64,000 bases of DNA from Streptomyces vietnamensis (GTDB lineage Bacteria; Actinomycetota; Actinomycetes; Streptomycetales; Streptomycetaceae), in assembly GCF_000830005.1 (NCBI RefSeq), contig NZ_CP010407.1:5894001-5958000 (forward strand), read 5' to 3'. A program made the translations under genes and the position numbers. The notes beneath the pieces were generated by a model, which saw only the letters and a program-made list of their open reading frames with translations, was not told where the DNA came from and did not search any database. Shown piece after piece: positions 1 to 9,317 of this stretch. Position 1 is the stretch's first letter, and the number at the start of each line of letters is the position of its first letter.

Positions 1-399
1 GGCCACGGCGTGAAGATGTCCCTCGACGACTTCGGCACCGGCTACTCCTCCCTCGTCCATCTGCGCCGGTTGCCCGTCAGCGAACTGAAGATCGACCGCT
101 CGTTCGTGGCCCGGCTCGCCGTCGACACCGAGGACGCCGAGATCGTCCGCTGCACCGTCGACCTCGCCCACTCCCTCGGCCTCCTCGTCGTCGCCGAGGG
201 CGTCGAGGACGACGAGACCTGGGAGCGCCTGCGCGACCTGGGCTGCGACGCCGTCCAGGGCTGGCTGGTCGCCGCCGCGATGCCGCCCGGCGAGGCCACC
301 GCCTGGCTCCTGGCCCGCGGCGAGCACGGCTGGCGCCGCCCCGCCGACATCGCCGCCGAGGTCGACCTGGACCACCCTTCGGGCCACGTCGTGCAGTGA
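1..399 (+). CDS. rmdB: EAL-domain c-di-GMP phosphodiesterase, C-terminal end (gene runs off the left edge)
   Basis: Only the last 132 codons are present; the frame is open from base 1. The fragment is the C-terminal half of an EAL domain and keeps the motifs of active phosphodiesterases: [16 protein letters not shown], the VAEGVED glutamate and the QGW motif near the end. Active EAL domains hydrolyse c-di-GMP to pGpG, which in Streptomyces releases development from BldD control. The gene directly upstream of gatC in S. coelicolor is, from memory, rmdB (SCO5495), a membrane GGDEF-EAL protein, so the symbol rests on synteny. It cannot be checked here because the N-terminal membrane, PAS and GGDEF parts lie outside the window. 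The tail after the EAL domain is short and acidic. Confidence 0.8.
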   Translation, partial: GHGVKMSLDDFGTGYSSLVHLRRLPVSELKIDRSFVARLAVDTEDAEIVRCTVDLAHSLGLLVVAEGVEDDETWERLRDLGCDAVQGWLVAAAMPPGEATAWLLARGEHGWRRPADIAAEVDLDHPSGHVVQ

Positions 400-494
400 C
401 CCCCGCCCCTCCTGGGGCAAACCGTTTAACGGGCAGCGGTACCGGCCCCATAGGATTGGGCCAACACCATCTAACTCACCCCGTGAGGATCCGC

Positions 495-791
495 ATGCCT
501 GGCATCACGCGCGAGGAGGTCGCCCACCTCGCACGGCTGGCGCGTCTGGAGCTGAAGGGCGAAGAACTCGATCACTTCGCCGGCCAGCTCGACGACATCA
601 TCGGCGCGGTCGCCCGCGTCTCCGAGGTCGCCGACCAAGACGTACCGCCGACCTCCCACCCGCTGCCGCTGACCAATGTCATGCGCGCGGACGAGGTCCG
701 TCCGTCGCTCACCCCCGAGCAGGCGCTCTCCGGCGCCCCGGCCCAGGAGCAGCAGCGTTTCAAGGTGCCGCAGATCCTGGGGGAGGACTAA
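495..791 (+). CDS. gatC: Aspartyl/glutamyl-tRNA(Asn/Gln) amidotransferase subunit C
   Basis: A 98-residue GatC, the small subunit that wraps around GatA and stabilises the GatCAB complex converting Glu-tRNA(Gln) and Asp-tRNA(Asn) to the cognate amides. The start [17 protein letters not shown] and the proline-rich middle ending in [10 protein letters not shown] are typical, as is the length. ATG at 495 was chosen because GAGGA lies 5 nt upstream; the frame is open further upstream but without a Shine-Dalgarno. It is first in gatC-gatA-small gene-gatB, with gatA 6 nt downstream. A possible promoter -10 (TAGGAT, 451-456) lies in the 95-nt gap after the EAL gene, beside a GGCCC/GGGCC hairpin. Confidence 0.95.
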   Translation: MPGITREEVAHLARLARLELKGEELDHFAGQLDDIIGAVARVSEVADQDVPPTSHPLPLTNVMRADEVRPSLTPEQALSGAPAQEQQRFKVPQILGED

Positions 792-797
792 GAAGTC

Positions 798-2297
798 ATG
801 ACGGACAACACCATCATCAAGCTCACCGCGGCCGAGATCGCCGGGAAGATCGCCGCCGGCGAGCTGACCGCCGTCGAGGTCACCGAGGCCCACCTCGCCC
901 GCATCGAGGCCGTCGACGAGAAGGTCCACGCCTTCCTGCACGTCGACCGCGAGGGCGCCCTCGCCCAGGCCCGTGCCGTCGACGAGAAGCGCGCCCGGGG
1001 CGAGAAGCTCGGCCCGCTCGCCGGTGTGCCGCTCGCGCTCAAGGACATCTTCACCACCGTCGGCATGCCGACCACCGTGGGCTCGAAGATCCTCGAGGGC
1101 TGGATCCCGCCGTACGACGCGACCCTGGTCAAGAACCTGAAGGCCGCCGACGTCGTCATCCTCGGCAAGACCAACATGGACGAGTTCGCGATGGGCTCCT
1201 CCACGGAGAACAGCGCCTACGGCCCGACCGGCAACCCCTGGGACCTCACCCGGATCCCCGGCGGCTCCGGCGGCGGCTCCTCGGCCGCCCTCGCCGCGTA
1301 CGAGGCTCCGCTCGCCATCGGCACGGACACCGGCGGCTCCATCCGCCAGCCCGCCGCCGTCACCGGCACCGTCGGCGTCAAGCCGACCTACGGCGGCGTC
1401 TCCCGCTTCGGCATGGTCGCCTTCTCCTCCTCCCTCGACCAGGGCGGCCCCTGCGCCCGTACGGTCCTGGACGCGGCCCTCCTCCACGAGGCGATCGCCG
1501 GGCACGACCCGCTCGACTCGACCTCCATCGACGCCCCGGTCCCGCCGGTCGTCGAGGCCGCCCGCAACGGCTCGGTGGCCGGCATGCGCGTCGGCGTCGT
1601 CAAGCAGTTCCGCGGCGAGGGCTACCAGGCCGGCGTCGTGCAGCGCTTCGACGAGTCCGTCGAGCTGCTCAAGGAGCTGGGCGCCGAGATCGTCGAGCTG
1701 GACTGCCCGACCTTCGACCTCGCCCTTTCGGCGTACTACCTGATCGCGCCGTCGGAGTGCTCCTCCAACCTGGCCCGCTTCGACGCCATGCGCTACGGCC
1801 TGCGCGTCGGCGACGACGGCACCCGTTCGGCCGAGGACGTCACCGCCCTCACCCGTGAGGCCGGTTTCGGCGACGAGGTCAAGCGCCGCATCATCCTCGG
1901 TACGTACGCGCTGAGCTCCGGCTACTACGACGCGTACTACGGCTCGGCGCAGAAGGTCCGCACCCTCATCACCCGCGAGTTCGAGAAGGCCTTCGAGGAG
2001 GTGGACGTCATCGTCTCCCCGACGACCCCCACCACCGCCTTCCCGATCGGCGAGCGCGCCGACGACCCGATGGCGATGTACCTCGCGGACCTGTGCACCA
2101 TCCCGACCAACCTGGCCGGCAACGCCGCCATGTCGCTGCCCTGCGGCCTGGCGCCCGAGGACGGTCTGCCGGTCGGCCTGCAGATCATCGCCCCCGCCAT
2201 GAAGGACGACCGGCTGTACAAGGTCGGCGCCGCCGTCGAGGCCGCCTTCGTGGAAAAGTGGGGTCACCCGCTGCTCGAGGAGGCTCCGTCGCTGTGA
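798..2297 (+). CDS. gatA: Aspartyl/glutamyl-tRNA(Asn/Gln) amidotransferase subunit A
   Basis: A 499-residue amidase-signature enzyme that releases ammonia from glutamine for transfer to mischarged tRNA by GatB. The Ser-cisSer-Lys triad is visible: Lys82 in LKDIF, Ser157 in the Gly/Ser-rich loop GGSGGGSS, and Ser181 in [10 protein letters not shown]. The spacing (75 and 24 residues) matches characterised GatA proteins. The C-terminal region [17 protein letters not shown] is also family-typical. It starts 6 nt after gatC, and its TGA overlaps the GTG of the next small gene, indicating one transcript with translational coupling. A complete, ordinary housekeeping enzyme. Confidence 0.96.
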   Translation: MTDNTIIKLTAAEIAGKIAAGELTAVEVTEAHLARIEAVDEKVHAFLHVDREGALAQARAVDEKRARGEKLGPLAGVPLALKDIFTTVGMPTTVGSKILEGWIPPYDATLVKNLKAADVVILGKTNMDEFAMGSSTENSAYGPTGNPWDLTRIPGGSGGGSSAALAAYEAPLAIGTDTGGSIRQPAAVTGTVGVKPTYGGVSRFGMVAFSSSLDQGGPCARTVLDAALLHEAIAGHDPLDSTSIDAPVPPVVEAARNGSVAGMRVGVVKQFRGEGYQAGVVQRFDESVELLKELGAEIVELDCPTFDLALSAYYLIAPSECSSNLARFDAMRYGLRVGDDGTRSAEDVTALTREAGFGDEVKRRIILGTYALSSGYYDAYYGSAQKVRTLITREFEKAFEEVDVIVSPTTPTTAFPIGERADDPMAMYLADLCTIPTNLAGNAAMSLPCGLAPEDGLPVGLQIIAPAMKDDRLYKVGAAVEAAFVEKWGHPLLEEAPSL

Positions 2298-2542
2298 GTT
2301 CCACCAGTGCACTGCAGAAGGCCAAGGGCTTCAAGAAGTCCAAGACCGGCACGTACCTGTCGATGGGCACCACCGCCTTCGGTGCCATCGCCGTGACGAA
2401 GCAGATCAAGAAGGCCCGCGCCGAGCACGACACGCTCAAGCTCGTCGACGCGGTCGTGTCCGCCGCCGCCATCGTCACCGGCCTCGCCATCCTGTACCGC
2501 GAGCTGAAGCGGCTCGGCGACGACGACGTCCTGCTGGGCTGA
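2294..2542 (+). CDS. 82-aa small membrane-associated protein inside the gat operon
   Basis: An 82-residue protein whose GTG start (2294) overlaps the gatA stop in a GTGA arrangement, so it is probably translated by reinitiation. It has a basic N-terminus with several Lys residues, a hydrophobic stretch around [12 protein letters not shown], a charged helix [11 protein letters not shown], one clear transmembrane helix near residues 52-69 ([15 protein letters not shown]) and a polar tail ending DDDVLLG. I recognise no domain. I recall similar short proteins between gatA and gatB in other Streptomyces, but cannot check. Its place between two subunits of a soluble complex suggests a co-regulated, perhaps membrane-tethering role; this is inference. 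Confidence 0.8.
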   Translation: MSSTSALQKAKGFKKSKTGTYLSMGTTAFGAIAVTKQIKKARAEHDTLKLVDAVVSAAAIVTGLAILYRELKRLGDDDVLLG

Positions 2543-2557
2543 GAGGGAAGTTCCACC

Positions 2558-4069
2558 GTGACTGTCACTGAATTGCTGTCGTACGAGGCGGCGCTCGCCG
2601 AGTACGACCCCGTCATGGGCCTCGAGGTCCATGTCGAGCTCGGCACCAAGACGAAGATGTTCTGCGGCTGCTCCACCGAGCTGGGCGCGGAGCCGAACTC
2701 GCAGACCTGCCCGACCTGCCTCGGCCTGCCCGGCTCCCTGCCGGTGGTCAACGCGATCGGCGTCGAGTCCGCCATCAAGATCGGCCTCGCGCTGAACTGC
2801 GAGATCGCCGAGTGGTGCCGCTTCGCCCGGAAGAACTACTTCTATCCGGACATGCCGAAGAACTTCCAGACCTCCCAGTACGACGAGCCGATCGCCTTCA
2901 ACGGCTACCTGGACGTCCAGCTGGAGGACGGCGAGGTCTTCCGCGTGGAGATCGAGCGCGCCCACATGGAGGAGGACACCGGCAAGTCCACCCACATCGG
3001 TGGCGCGACCGGCCGCATCCACGGCGCCTCGCACTCGCTGCTCGACTACAACCGGGCCGGCATCCCGCTCATCGAGATCGTCACCAAGCCGATCGAGGGC
3101 GCGGGCGAGCGGGCCCCCGAGGTCGCCAAGGCGTACGTCGCCGAGCTGCGCGAGCTGATCCGCGCCCTGGGCGTCTCCGAGGCGCGCATGGACAAGGGCC
3201 AGATGCGCTGCGACGTGAACCTGTCGCTGCGCCCGAACGGCACCAAGACCTTCGGCACCCGCTCGGAGACGAAGAACGTCAACTCGCTCCGTTCGGTGGA
3301 GCGCGCGGCGCGCTTCGAGATCCAGCGCCACGCGGCCGTCCTCTCCTCCGGAGGGACGATCGTCCAGGAGACCCGTCACTTCCACGAGGACGACGGCACC
3401 ACCACCTCCGGCCGCATCAAGGACAACGCCGAGGACTACCGGTACTTCCCGGAGCCCGACCTCGTCCCCGTCGCCCCGGCCCGCGAATGGGTCGAGGAGC
3501 TGCGCAAGGGCCTCCCCGAGCTCCCGCGCGTGCGCCGCAACCGCCTCCGCGAGGAGTGGGCCGTCTCCGAGCAGGAGATGCAGTCCATCCTCAACGCGGG
3601 CGCGGTCGACGCGATCGTCGCCACCACCGAGGCGGGCGCCGACGCGGCGTCGGCCCGCAAGTGGTGGATGGGCGAGCTGGCCCGCAACGCCAACGAGAAG
3701 GGCGTCTCCCTGGAGGAGCTGCCCATCACGCCGGCGGACGTGGCCCGGGTCTCCGCCCTGGTCGCGGCCGGCGACCTCAACGACAAGCTGGCCCGCCAGG
3801 TCATCGAGGGCGTCCTCGCCGGCGAGGGCACCCCGGACGAGGTCGTCGAGAAGCGCGGTCTGAAGGTCGTCTCCGACGACAGCGCGCTCGGCGCGGCGGT
3901 CGACGAGGCCATCGCGGGCAACGCGGCCATCGCCGACAAGATCCGCGGCGGCAAGGTCGCGGCGGTCGGCGCCCTGGTCGGCGCGGTCATGAAGGCCACC
4001 CGTGGCCAGGCGGACGCGGCGAAGGTCAAGGACCTGATCCTGGAGAAGCTGGGCGTCACCGAGGGCTGA
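2558..4069 (+). CDS. gatB: Aspartyl/glutamyl-tRNA(Asn/Gln) amidotransferase subunit B
   Basis: A 503-residue GatB, the kinase/transamidase subunit that activates the Glu or Asp on tRNA with ATP and adds ammonia delivered from GatA. Visible family signatures are [16 protein letters not shown], then [10 protein letters not shown] and [10 protein letters not shown] (zinc-type cysteines), [16 protein letters not shown], and [11 protein letters not shown]. The C-terminal YqeY/tail domain binding tRNA follows after about residue 330. GTG at 2558 follows GAGAGGGAAG by about 8 nt, 15 nt after the small gene. It is the last gene of the operon and is followed by a strong hairpin terminator. Confidence 0.96.
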   Translation: MTVTELLSYEAALAEYDPVMGLEVHVELGTKTKMFCGCSTELGAEPNSQTCPTCLGLPGSLPVVNAIGVESAIKIGLALNCEIAEWCRFARKNYFYPDMPKNFQTSQYDEPIAFNGYLDVQLEDGEVFRVEIERAHMEEDTGKSTHIGGATGRIHGASHSLLDYNRAGIPLIEIVTKPIEGAGERAPEVAKAYVAELRELIRALGVSEARMDKGQMRCDVNLSLRPNGTKTFGTRSETKNVNSLRSVERAARFEIQRHAAVLSSGGTIVQETRHFHEDDGTTTSGRIKDNAEDYRYFPEPDLVPVAPAREWVEELRKGLPELPRVRRNRLREEWAVSEQEMQSILNAGAVDAIVATTEAGADAASARKWWMGELARNANEKGVSLEELPITPADVARVSALVAAGDLNDKLARQVIEGVLAGEGTPDEVVEKRGLKVVSDDSALGAAVDEAIAGNAAIADKIRGGKVAAVGALVGAVMKATRGQADAAKVKDLILEKLGVTEG

Positions 4070-4087
4070 GTCCCGAAGAGCCCGTGA

Positions 4088-4131
4088 CGAGGGGCGGTAC
4101 GGCTGTCGTGAGGCAGCGGTACCGCCCCTCG
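4088..4131 (+). terminator. Hairpin terminator between gatB and the convergent C2-like gene
   Basis: A 13-bp perfect stem, CGAGGGGCGGTAC at 4088-4100 with its complement at 4119-4131, encloses an 18-nt loop. It starts 19 nt after the gatB stop and lacks a U-tract, as is usual in Streptomyces. Its symmetry would also serve the convergent gene ending at 4181. Confidence 0.8.
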
Positions 4132-4180
4132 CGCGTGCACGGCGCCAGGGCCTGTCCGGCGGATCAGGGTCGGACAGACC

Positions 4181-4510
4181 CTAGTCGAGCACCTCGTAGG
4201 TCAGCGTGTAGTCCGCGTCGTCCTCGGTGAACTTGTACTCCAGTTCACCCTGGCCCAGTTGTGACCGGCCCACGTAAAAGCGGCCGAGCAGGTCGTCGTC
4301 GTCCGGGGAATCGTCGTCGAAGAGTTCGACGCGGGCGCGTGTGTTGAAGTCGATGAGCGGGACGGCGGCGAGATCCGCGGTGTCTCCGTTGTTCAGGCCG
4401 GGGGATTCCGCACCCCACACCTGAACCCCGTTGACCAGCAGACGCTGTTCGTCCTCGCCGTGGTCGTCCTCCGTCGTCGTGCAGTGGAGAGAAATCAGTC
4501 GAAGCCTCAT
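4181..4510 (-). CDS. C2-domain-like acidic small protein
   Basis: A 109-residue acidic protein read leftward. ATG at 4510 is preferred because GGGGGTGG sits just upstream; a TTG four codons earlier lacks a ribosome site. The centre and C-terminus (RVELFDDDSPDDDDLLGRFYVG) look like the calcium-binding loop of C2-type beta-sandwich domains, with clustered Asp residues followed by LLGR. The N-terminus RLRLISLHC also fits a first C2 strand. There is no signal peptide or transmembrane segment. It is divergent from a secreted phospholipase C about 320 nt away. C2 domains often bind lipid in a calcium-dependent way, but any link to the phospholipase is inference. Confidence 0.7.
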   Translation of the reverse strand: MRLRLISLHCTTTEDDHGEDEQRLLVNGVQVWGAESPGLNNGDTADLAAVPLIDFNTRARVELFDDDSPDDDDLLGRFYVGRSQLGQGELEYKFTEDDADYTLTYEVLD

Positions 4511-4828
4511 TACCACCCCCAACTATTCGCCGAGCAGCTTGATTCGAGAGTAGGGGCGGATTCCGCTTACGGGCAATCAGCGCAGCCCGGCGCAATGTCG
4601 GCGCATTGCCCGTGAATTGATGCGCCCCCTGCGTTCCCGAATTGACGGCCCATAAACTGGAATGCCTGTGCGGGGGCCGGGAGGCGCTTGGACTTTCGTG
4701 GCGACCTGATGGACGTTCACCATCGCGCCCCCGCGGGGTCTTCTCGTCGTCATCCCGTCTCACTACCGTCCCCGGCGAACCAACCAATGGCTCGAAGGCG
4801 AACCATTGGCCGTCGACTGGAGGTCGGT
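4511..4828. promoter_or_regulatory. Divergent intergenic region between the C2-like gene and phospholipase C
   Basis: 318 bases without a gene. A 9-bp inverted repeat ACGGGCAAT (4569-4577) / ATTGCCCGT (4605-4613) encloses a smaller GCAATG/CATTGC dyad. TTGACG at 4642-4647 could be a -35 element. A lone GTTCACC at about 4709, inside a GATGG/CCATC dyad, resembles half a PHO box. CCAATGG (4784-4790) and CCATTGG (4803-4809) form a dyad just before the ribosome site. No regulator can be named. Confidence 0.45.
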
Positions 4829-6946
4829 TTGTCCCCGGAGAAGTCCCCCGAGCTGTCCCGCAGAAGGCTCCTCGCGCTGGGCGGAGGCGCCCTCGGTGTC
4901 GCCGCGGCCGGCTCGCTGCTGCCGCCGTCGTTGCAGGCGGCGATGGCCGCGGAGCCTCCGGCCGGGGGGATGGAGGCGATCCGGCACGTGGTGATCCTGA
5001 TGCAGGAGAACCGTTCCTTCGACCACTACTTCGGCACCCTCCGCGGCGTCCGCGGATTCGGCGACCGCAATGCCATCGAACTGCCCTCGGGCAAGCCGGT
5101 CTTCGAGCAGCCGGCCGCGCTCGGCCGCACCGTGCTGCCCTTCCCGATCCGCGGCGCCGCCGAGACGCAGCAGAAGGACCTCCAGTACATCGGCGCCCTC
5201 GACCACTCCTGGAGCGGCGGCGGCAAGGCCTGGCGGGGCGGCTGGATGGACGGCTGGGTCTCGGCCAAGACCGCCGCCACCATGGCGTACTACGACCGGC
5301 AGGACATCCCGCTCCACTACGAGCTCGCCGACACCTTCACCATCTGCGACGCGTACCACTCGTCCATCCACACCTCGACGAGCCCCAACCGCAACCACCT
5401 CTGGTCCGGCTGGTCCGGCTTCGAGGCCGACGGCAGCCGGGCCGTCAGCAACGCCGCGTACGCCGAGGACACCCACCCCGGCTACGGCTGGCCCACCTAC
5501 GCCGAGCGGCTCGAAGCCGCCGGGCGGAGCTGGAAGACGTACACCGAGTGGGAGAACTTCACCGACAACAACATCGAGTTCTTCACCAGCTTCAAGAAGA
5601 TCGCCCGCAAGGCCCTCGCCGCCACCGGCGGGCCCGGGGCGGCGGCGCACACCTTCATGGAGTCCTTCTACGCCGCCGTCCGCGACACCGAGGACCTCGC
5701 CGAGCGGGCGAGGCTGCTCGGCCTCCTGGAGGAGGGCGTCGCGACGCTCACCGACGCCGAGCGCTCCCTCTTCGAGCGCGGCCTCCGCCGCGTCGAGTCC
5801 GGCACCCTCGCCGATGCCTTCCGTGCGGACGTCGCCGCCGGCACCCTCCCCGAGGTCTCCTACCTCGTGCCCTCCGCGATCGACTCCGAGCACCCCGGCT
5901 CCTCCTCGCCGATCGCCTCCGCGACCCTCGTCTACAAGGTGCTCGACGCCCTCGGCGCGCACCCGGACGTCTGGCGCCACACCGTCGTCCTGATCAACTA
6001 CGACGAGAACGACGGCTTCTTCGACCACGTCCCGCCGCCCGTCCCGCCCGCCGACAACACGGACGAGCGCTGGAAGGGCCTGCCCACCGGCCTCGGCGTC
6101 CGCGTCCCGCTGCTCGTGGTCTCCCCCTGGTCGGTCGGCGGCTACGTCTGCTCCGAGACCTTCGACCACACCTCGGTGATCCGCTTCCTGGAGCAGCTCA
6201 CCGGGATCGAGGAGCCCAACATCACCCCCTGGCGGCGGGCCGTCACCGGTGACCTCACCTCCGCCTTCGACTTCCACCGGACCCGGCGGCAGCCGCCCGT
6301 CGAGCAGCCGGGACCGGTCCCGCCCTTCACCGGTCGCTGGCGGCCCCAGCCGCCGGCCGTCCAGTCGATGCCCGTCCAGGAGCCCGGTGCCCGCCCGGCC
6401 CGCCCGCTGCCGTACCAGCCGGACGCCTCCGCGACGACCGGTGCCGGTTCCGTCACGGTCACGCTCGGCAACAGCGGGAAGGCGAGCGCGCACTTCGCGC
6501 TCTACCCGTACGCGGGCGAGTTCGCCGTCCCGCAGCACCAGGACGTCAGGGGAGAGGGGGAGTGGACCGTCCCCGTTCCGGGTGATCGTTACCGCTTCAC
6601 GATCACCGGCCCCAACGGCTTCCGGCGCGAGTTCGAGGGCCCCGCGAGCGGTGGCGCCGAGCTGGCCTCTCGGATCGATCACCACGACCGTGACCTGCAC
6701 CTCACCGTACGGAACACCGGCGACGCCCCGCTCGCCTTCACCGTCAGGCCGCTCGGGTACGTGGACGCGGACGACCTCGCCGACTGGACCCGCACCGTCA
6801 CCGTGAAGCCCGGGAAGACCCGTACCGTCGTGCACTCGGCCGCCGACGCGCACGGCTGGTACGACGTCGAGGTGACCGCACCGGGTGGCTTCCGCCGCCG
6901 GCTCATGGGGCACATCGAGAACGGCCGACCGAGCGTCTCCGGCTGA
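4829..6946 (+). CDS. Phosphocholine-preferring phospholipase C, Tat-secreted
   Basis: A 705-residue secreted phospholipase C of the alkaline phosphatase-like superfamily, expected to cut phosphatidylcholine or sphingomyelin head groups outside the cell. TTG at 4829 was chosen because GGAGG lies 5 nt upstream; the longer frame from 4688 lacks a ribosome site and would bury the signal. The N-terminus has a Tat motif (SRRRLLALGG) and cleavage region LQAAMAAEP. Catalytic-domain motifs are HVVILMQENRSFDHYFG near the N-terminus and YDENDGFFDHV in the middle. Two C-terminal beta-sandwich repeats start near VTVTLGNSGKAS and LHLTVRNTGDAP, as in PlcC-type enzymes. Such genes are often phosphate-controlled, but only a single half-site is seen upstream. 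Confidence 0.9.
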   Translation: MSPEKSPELSRRRLLALGGGALGVAAAGSLLPPSLQAAMAAEPPAGGMEAIRHVVILMQENRSFDHYFGTLRGVRGFGDRNAIELPSGKPVFEQPAALGRTVLPFPIRGAAETQQKDLQYIGALDHSWSGGGKAWRGGWMDGWVSAKTAATMAYYDRQDIPLHYELADTFTICDAYHSSIHTSTSPNRNHLWSGWSGFEADGSRAVSNAAYAEDTHPGYGWPTYAERLEAAGRSWKTYTEWENFTDNNIEFFTSFKKIARKALAATGGPGAAAHTFMESFYAAVRDTEDLAERARLLGLLEEGVATLTDAERSLFERGLRRVESGTLADAFRADVAAGTLPEVSYLVPSAIDSEHPGSSSPIASATLVYKVLDALGAHPDVWRHTVVLINYDENDGFFDHVPPPVPPADNTDERWKGLPTGLGVRVPLLVVSPWSVGGYVCSETFDHTSVIRFLEQLTGIEEPNITPWRRAVTGDLTSAFDFHRTRRQPPVEQPGPVPPFTGRWRPQPPAVQSMPVQEPGARPARPLPYQPDASATTGAGSVTVTLGNSGKASAHFALYPYAGEFAVPQHQDVRGEGEWTVPVPGDRYRFTITGPNGFRREFEGPASGGAELASRIDHHDRDLHLTVRNTGDAPLAFTVRPLGYVDADDLADWTRTVTVKPGKTRTVVHSAADAHGWYDVEVTAPGGFRRRLMGHIENGRPSVSG

Positions 6947-6952
6947 GGCCCG

Positions 6953-6986
6953 CGCGGGGCCGGGTAGCAGGATCCCCGGCCCCGCG
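6953..6986 (+). terminator. Hairpin terminator after phospholipase C
   Basis: CGCGGGGCCGGG (6953-6964) pairs perfectly with its complement at 6975-6986 across a 10-nt loop, starting 7 nt after the stop codon. No U-tract. Confidence 0.75.
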
Positions 6987-7079
6987 ACGCATCCTGTGAG
7001 GATCGCCACGAAACGGGCAAACGATCACGTTTGGCTGTAACAGTGGGGCGCGAGTACAGATCCAGTCAGGAGTACGTCC

Positions 7080-9317
7080 TTGGCCGCAATCGCACGGTGG
7101 TGTGTCCGTCACCGTCTCGTCGTCGTTCTCCTCTGGCTCCTCGCCCTCGGCGGGACCGCCGCCGGCGCGACCCTCGCCGGCAGTGCGTACTCCAACGACT
7201 ACGAGGTCCCCGGCACCGAGTCCGGCCGGGCCACCGCCCTCCTCGACCGCGGCTTCCACGGCCTCGGCGGCGACAGCGACACCATCGTCTGGCACAGCGA
7301 CCGGGGCAGCGTCCGCGCCGACGCCGTCGAGGAGCGCGTCGGCGACATGCTCGACAAGGTCGCCGACCTCCCCGGCATCGCCGCCGTGACCTCCCCGTAC
7401 GAGGACGCGCGCGGCCAGATCAGCGAGGACGGGCACACCGCCTACGCCACGGTCACCTTCGACGCGCAGTCCGACGACATCCCCGAGGCCCAGGCCAAGG
7501 CCCTCGTCGACACTGCCAAGGCGGCGCAGACGGAGGACCTCCAGATCGAGCTCGGCGGCAGCGCCGTCGCCCTCACCGAGGCCCCCGGCGGACACATCGC
7601 CGAGATCGTCGGCGTCGCCGTCGCGGCCGTCGTCCTCTTCCTCGCCTTCGGCTCGCTCGCCGCCTCCGTGCTCCCGATAGCGACCGCGCTCGTCAGCGTC
7701 GGCATCGCGTACTCCGGGATCGTGCTCCTCGGCCATCTGATGACCGTCGCCGACTTCGCCCCCATGCTCGGCATGCTCGTCGGCCTCGGCGTCGGCATCG
7801 ACTACGCCCTCTTCATCGTCACCAGGCACCGCAGGGGCCTCAAACGCGGCCGGTCCGTCGCCGAGGCCGCCGAGACCGCCGTCGCCACCACCGGCCGGGC
7901 CGTCGTCTTCGCCGGCGCCACCGTCTGCATCGCCCTCCTCGGCATGCTGATCCTGCGGCTCAGCTTCCTCAACGGCGTCGCCATCGCCGCCTCGCTCACC
8001 GTGCTCCTCACGGTCGCCGCCTCCGTCACCCTGCTGCCCGCACTGCTCTCGTTCATCGGCATGCGGGCGCTGTCCCGGCGCGAACGCCGGACGCTCGCCG
8101 AGCGCGGCCCCCAGCCCGAGCTGCCCACCGGCCTCGCCGCCCGCTGGTCCGCCTTCGTCGAGCGGCACCCCAAGCTCCTCGGCGGGATCGCCGTCCTCGT
8201 CATGGCTGTCCTGGCGCTGCCGACCCTCTCGCTCCACCTCGGCACCTCCGACCAGGGCAACAGCCCGGCCACCGCGACCACCCGCAAGGCGTACGACCTG
8301 CTCGCCGACGGCTTCGGGCCGGGCGTCAACGGCCCGCTCACCCTCGTCGCCGGCCTCGACGGCGCCGACGACCGGGTCGCCCTCGACCAGCTGCCGGCCG
8401 CGCTCACCGCCACCAAGGGCGTCGCGGCCGTCTCCCCGGTCACGTACAACAGCGCGGGCGACACCGCCGTCCTCACCGTCGTGCCCGACTCCTCGCCGCA
8501 GTCCAAGGCGACCAGCGAGCTCGTCGACCGGCTCCGCCAGGACGTCCTGCCGAAGGCTGAGGCCGGCACCTCCCTCGACGTGCACGTGGGCGGCGTCACC
8601 GCCTCGTACGACGACTTCGCCGAGATCATCGTCGGCAAGCTGCCGCTCTTCGTCGGCGTCGTCATCGCGCTCGGCTGTCTGCTGCTCCTGCTCGCCTTCC
8701 GCTCGATCGGCATCCCGCTCAAGGCCGCCGCCATGAACGTCGCGGCCGTCGCCGGCGCCTTCGGCATCGTCGTCGCGATCTTCCAGTGGGGCTGGGGGAC
8801 CGAACTCCTCGGCCTCGGCAGCGCCGGACCGATCGAGCCCTTCCTCCCCGTGATCATGGTCTCCGTCCTCTTCGGACTCTCCATGGACTACCAGGTCTTC
8901 CTGGTCAGCCGGATGTACGAGGAGTGGCTGGAGACCGGAGACAACCGGCGGGCGGTCCGGGTCGGCCTCGCCGAGACCAGCCGCGTGATCAACTCCGCCG
9001 CCGTCATCATGATCTCCGTCTTCCTGGCCTTCGTCCTCAGCGGGGACCGGGTCATCGCGATGTTCGGCATCGCGCTCGCGGCGGCCGTCGCCCTGGACGC
9101 CTTCGTCCTGCGCACCCTCCTCGTGCCCGCCCTCATGCACCTGCTCGGCGGTGCGAACTGGTGGCTGCCGAAGTGGCTCGACCGCCTGCTGCCCCGGATC
9201 AGCATCGAACCGCCCGAGAGCCGGGAGGCCGCGGACGCCCGTGCGAAGATCCCCGTACAGCGTGTGACGGTTCCGATGACGGAGGAGAACGACGATGTTC
9301 GCGATATCGCTGGGTGA
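7080..9317 (+). CDS. MMPL/RND-family membrane exporter
   Basis: A 745-residue integral membrane protein of the MMPL (actinobacterial RND) family, moving lipids or hydrophobic small molecules by proton motive force. TTG at 7080 follows AGGAG by 8 nt. Two similar halves are visible: helix 1 (VVVLLWLLALGGTAAG), an exterior loop with the family phrase GTSDQGNSPATATT in the second half, and membrane bundles including GMLVGLGVGIDYALFIVTRHR and its counterpart LFGLSMDYQVFLVSRMYEEW, the Asp/Tyr proton-relay segments of MMPL proteins. Length is normal. The 3' end overlaps the start of the next acetyltransferase gene by 23 nt, so the two are probably co-translated. Substrate unknown. Confidence 0.92.
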   Translation: MAAIARWCVRHRLVVVLLWLLALGGTAAGATLAGSAYSNDYEVPGTESGRATALLDRGFHGLGGDSDTIVWHSDRGSVRADAVEERVGDMLDKVADLPGIAAVTSPYEDARGQISEDGHTAYATVTFDAQSDDIPEAQAKALVDTAKAAQTEDLQIELGGSAVALTEAPGGHIAEIVGVAVAAVVLFLAFGSLAASVLPIATALVSVGIAYSGIVLLGHLMTVADFAPMLGMLVGLGVGIDYALFIVTRHRRGLKRGRSVAEAAETAVATTGRAVVFAGATVCIALLGMLILRLSFLNGVAIAASLTVLLTVAASVTLLPALLSFIGMRALSRRERRTLAERGPQPELPTGLAARWSAFVERHPKLLGGIAVLVMAVLALPTLSLHLGTSDQGNSPATATTRKAYDLLADGFGPGVNGPLTLVAGLDGADDRVALDQLPAALTATKGVAAVSPVTYNSAGDTAVLTVVPDSSPQSKATSELVDRLRQDVLPKAEAGTSLDVHVGGVTASYDDFAEIIVGKLPLFVGVVIALGCLLLLLAFRSIGIPLKAAAMNVAAVAGAFGIVVAIFQWGWGTELLGLGSAGPIEPFLPVIMVSVLFGLSMDYQVFLVSRMYEEWLETGDNRRAVRVGLAETSRVINSAAVIMISVFLAFVLSGDRVIAMFGIALAAAVALDAFVLRTLLVPALMHLLGGANWWLPKWLDRLLPRISIEPPESREAADARAKIPVQRVTVPMTEENDDVRDIAG

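Noticed and set aside
471..2312. 613-codon open frame antisense to gatC/gatA
   Set aside because: Mirror of a strongly biased coding strand; Gly/Asp/Val-rich composition without domains, on top of unmistakable gatC and gatA.
4642..4720. PHO box upstream of phospholipase C
   Set aside because: Only one GTTCACC unit is present; the direct-repeat partner at 11-nt spacing is missing, so PhoP control is not claimed.
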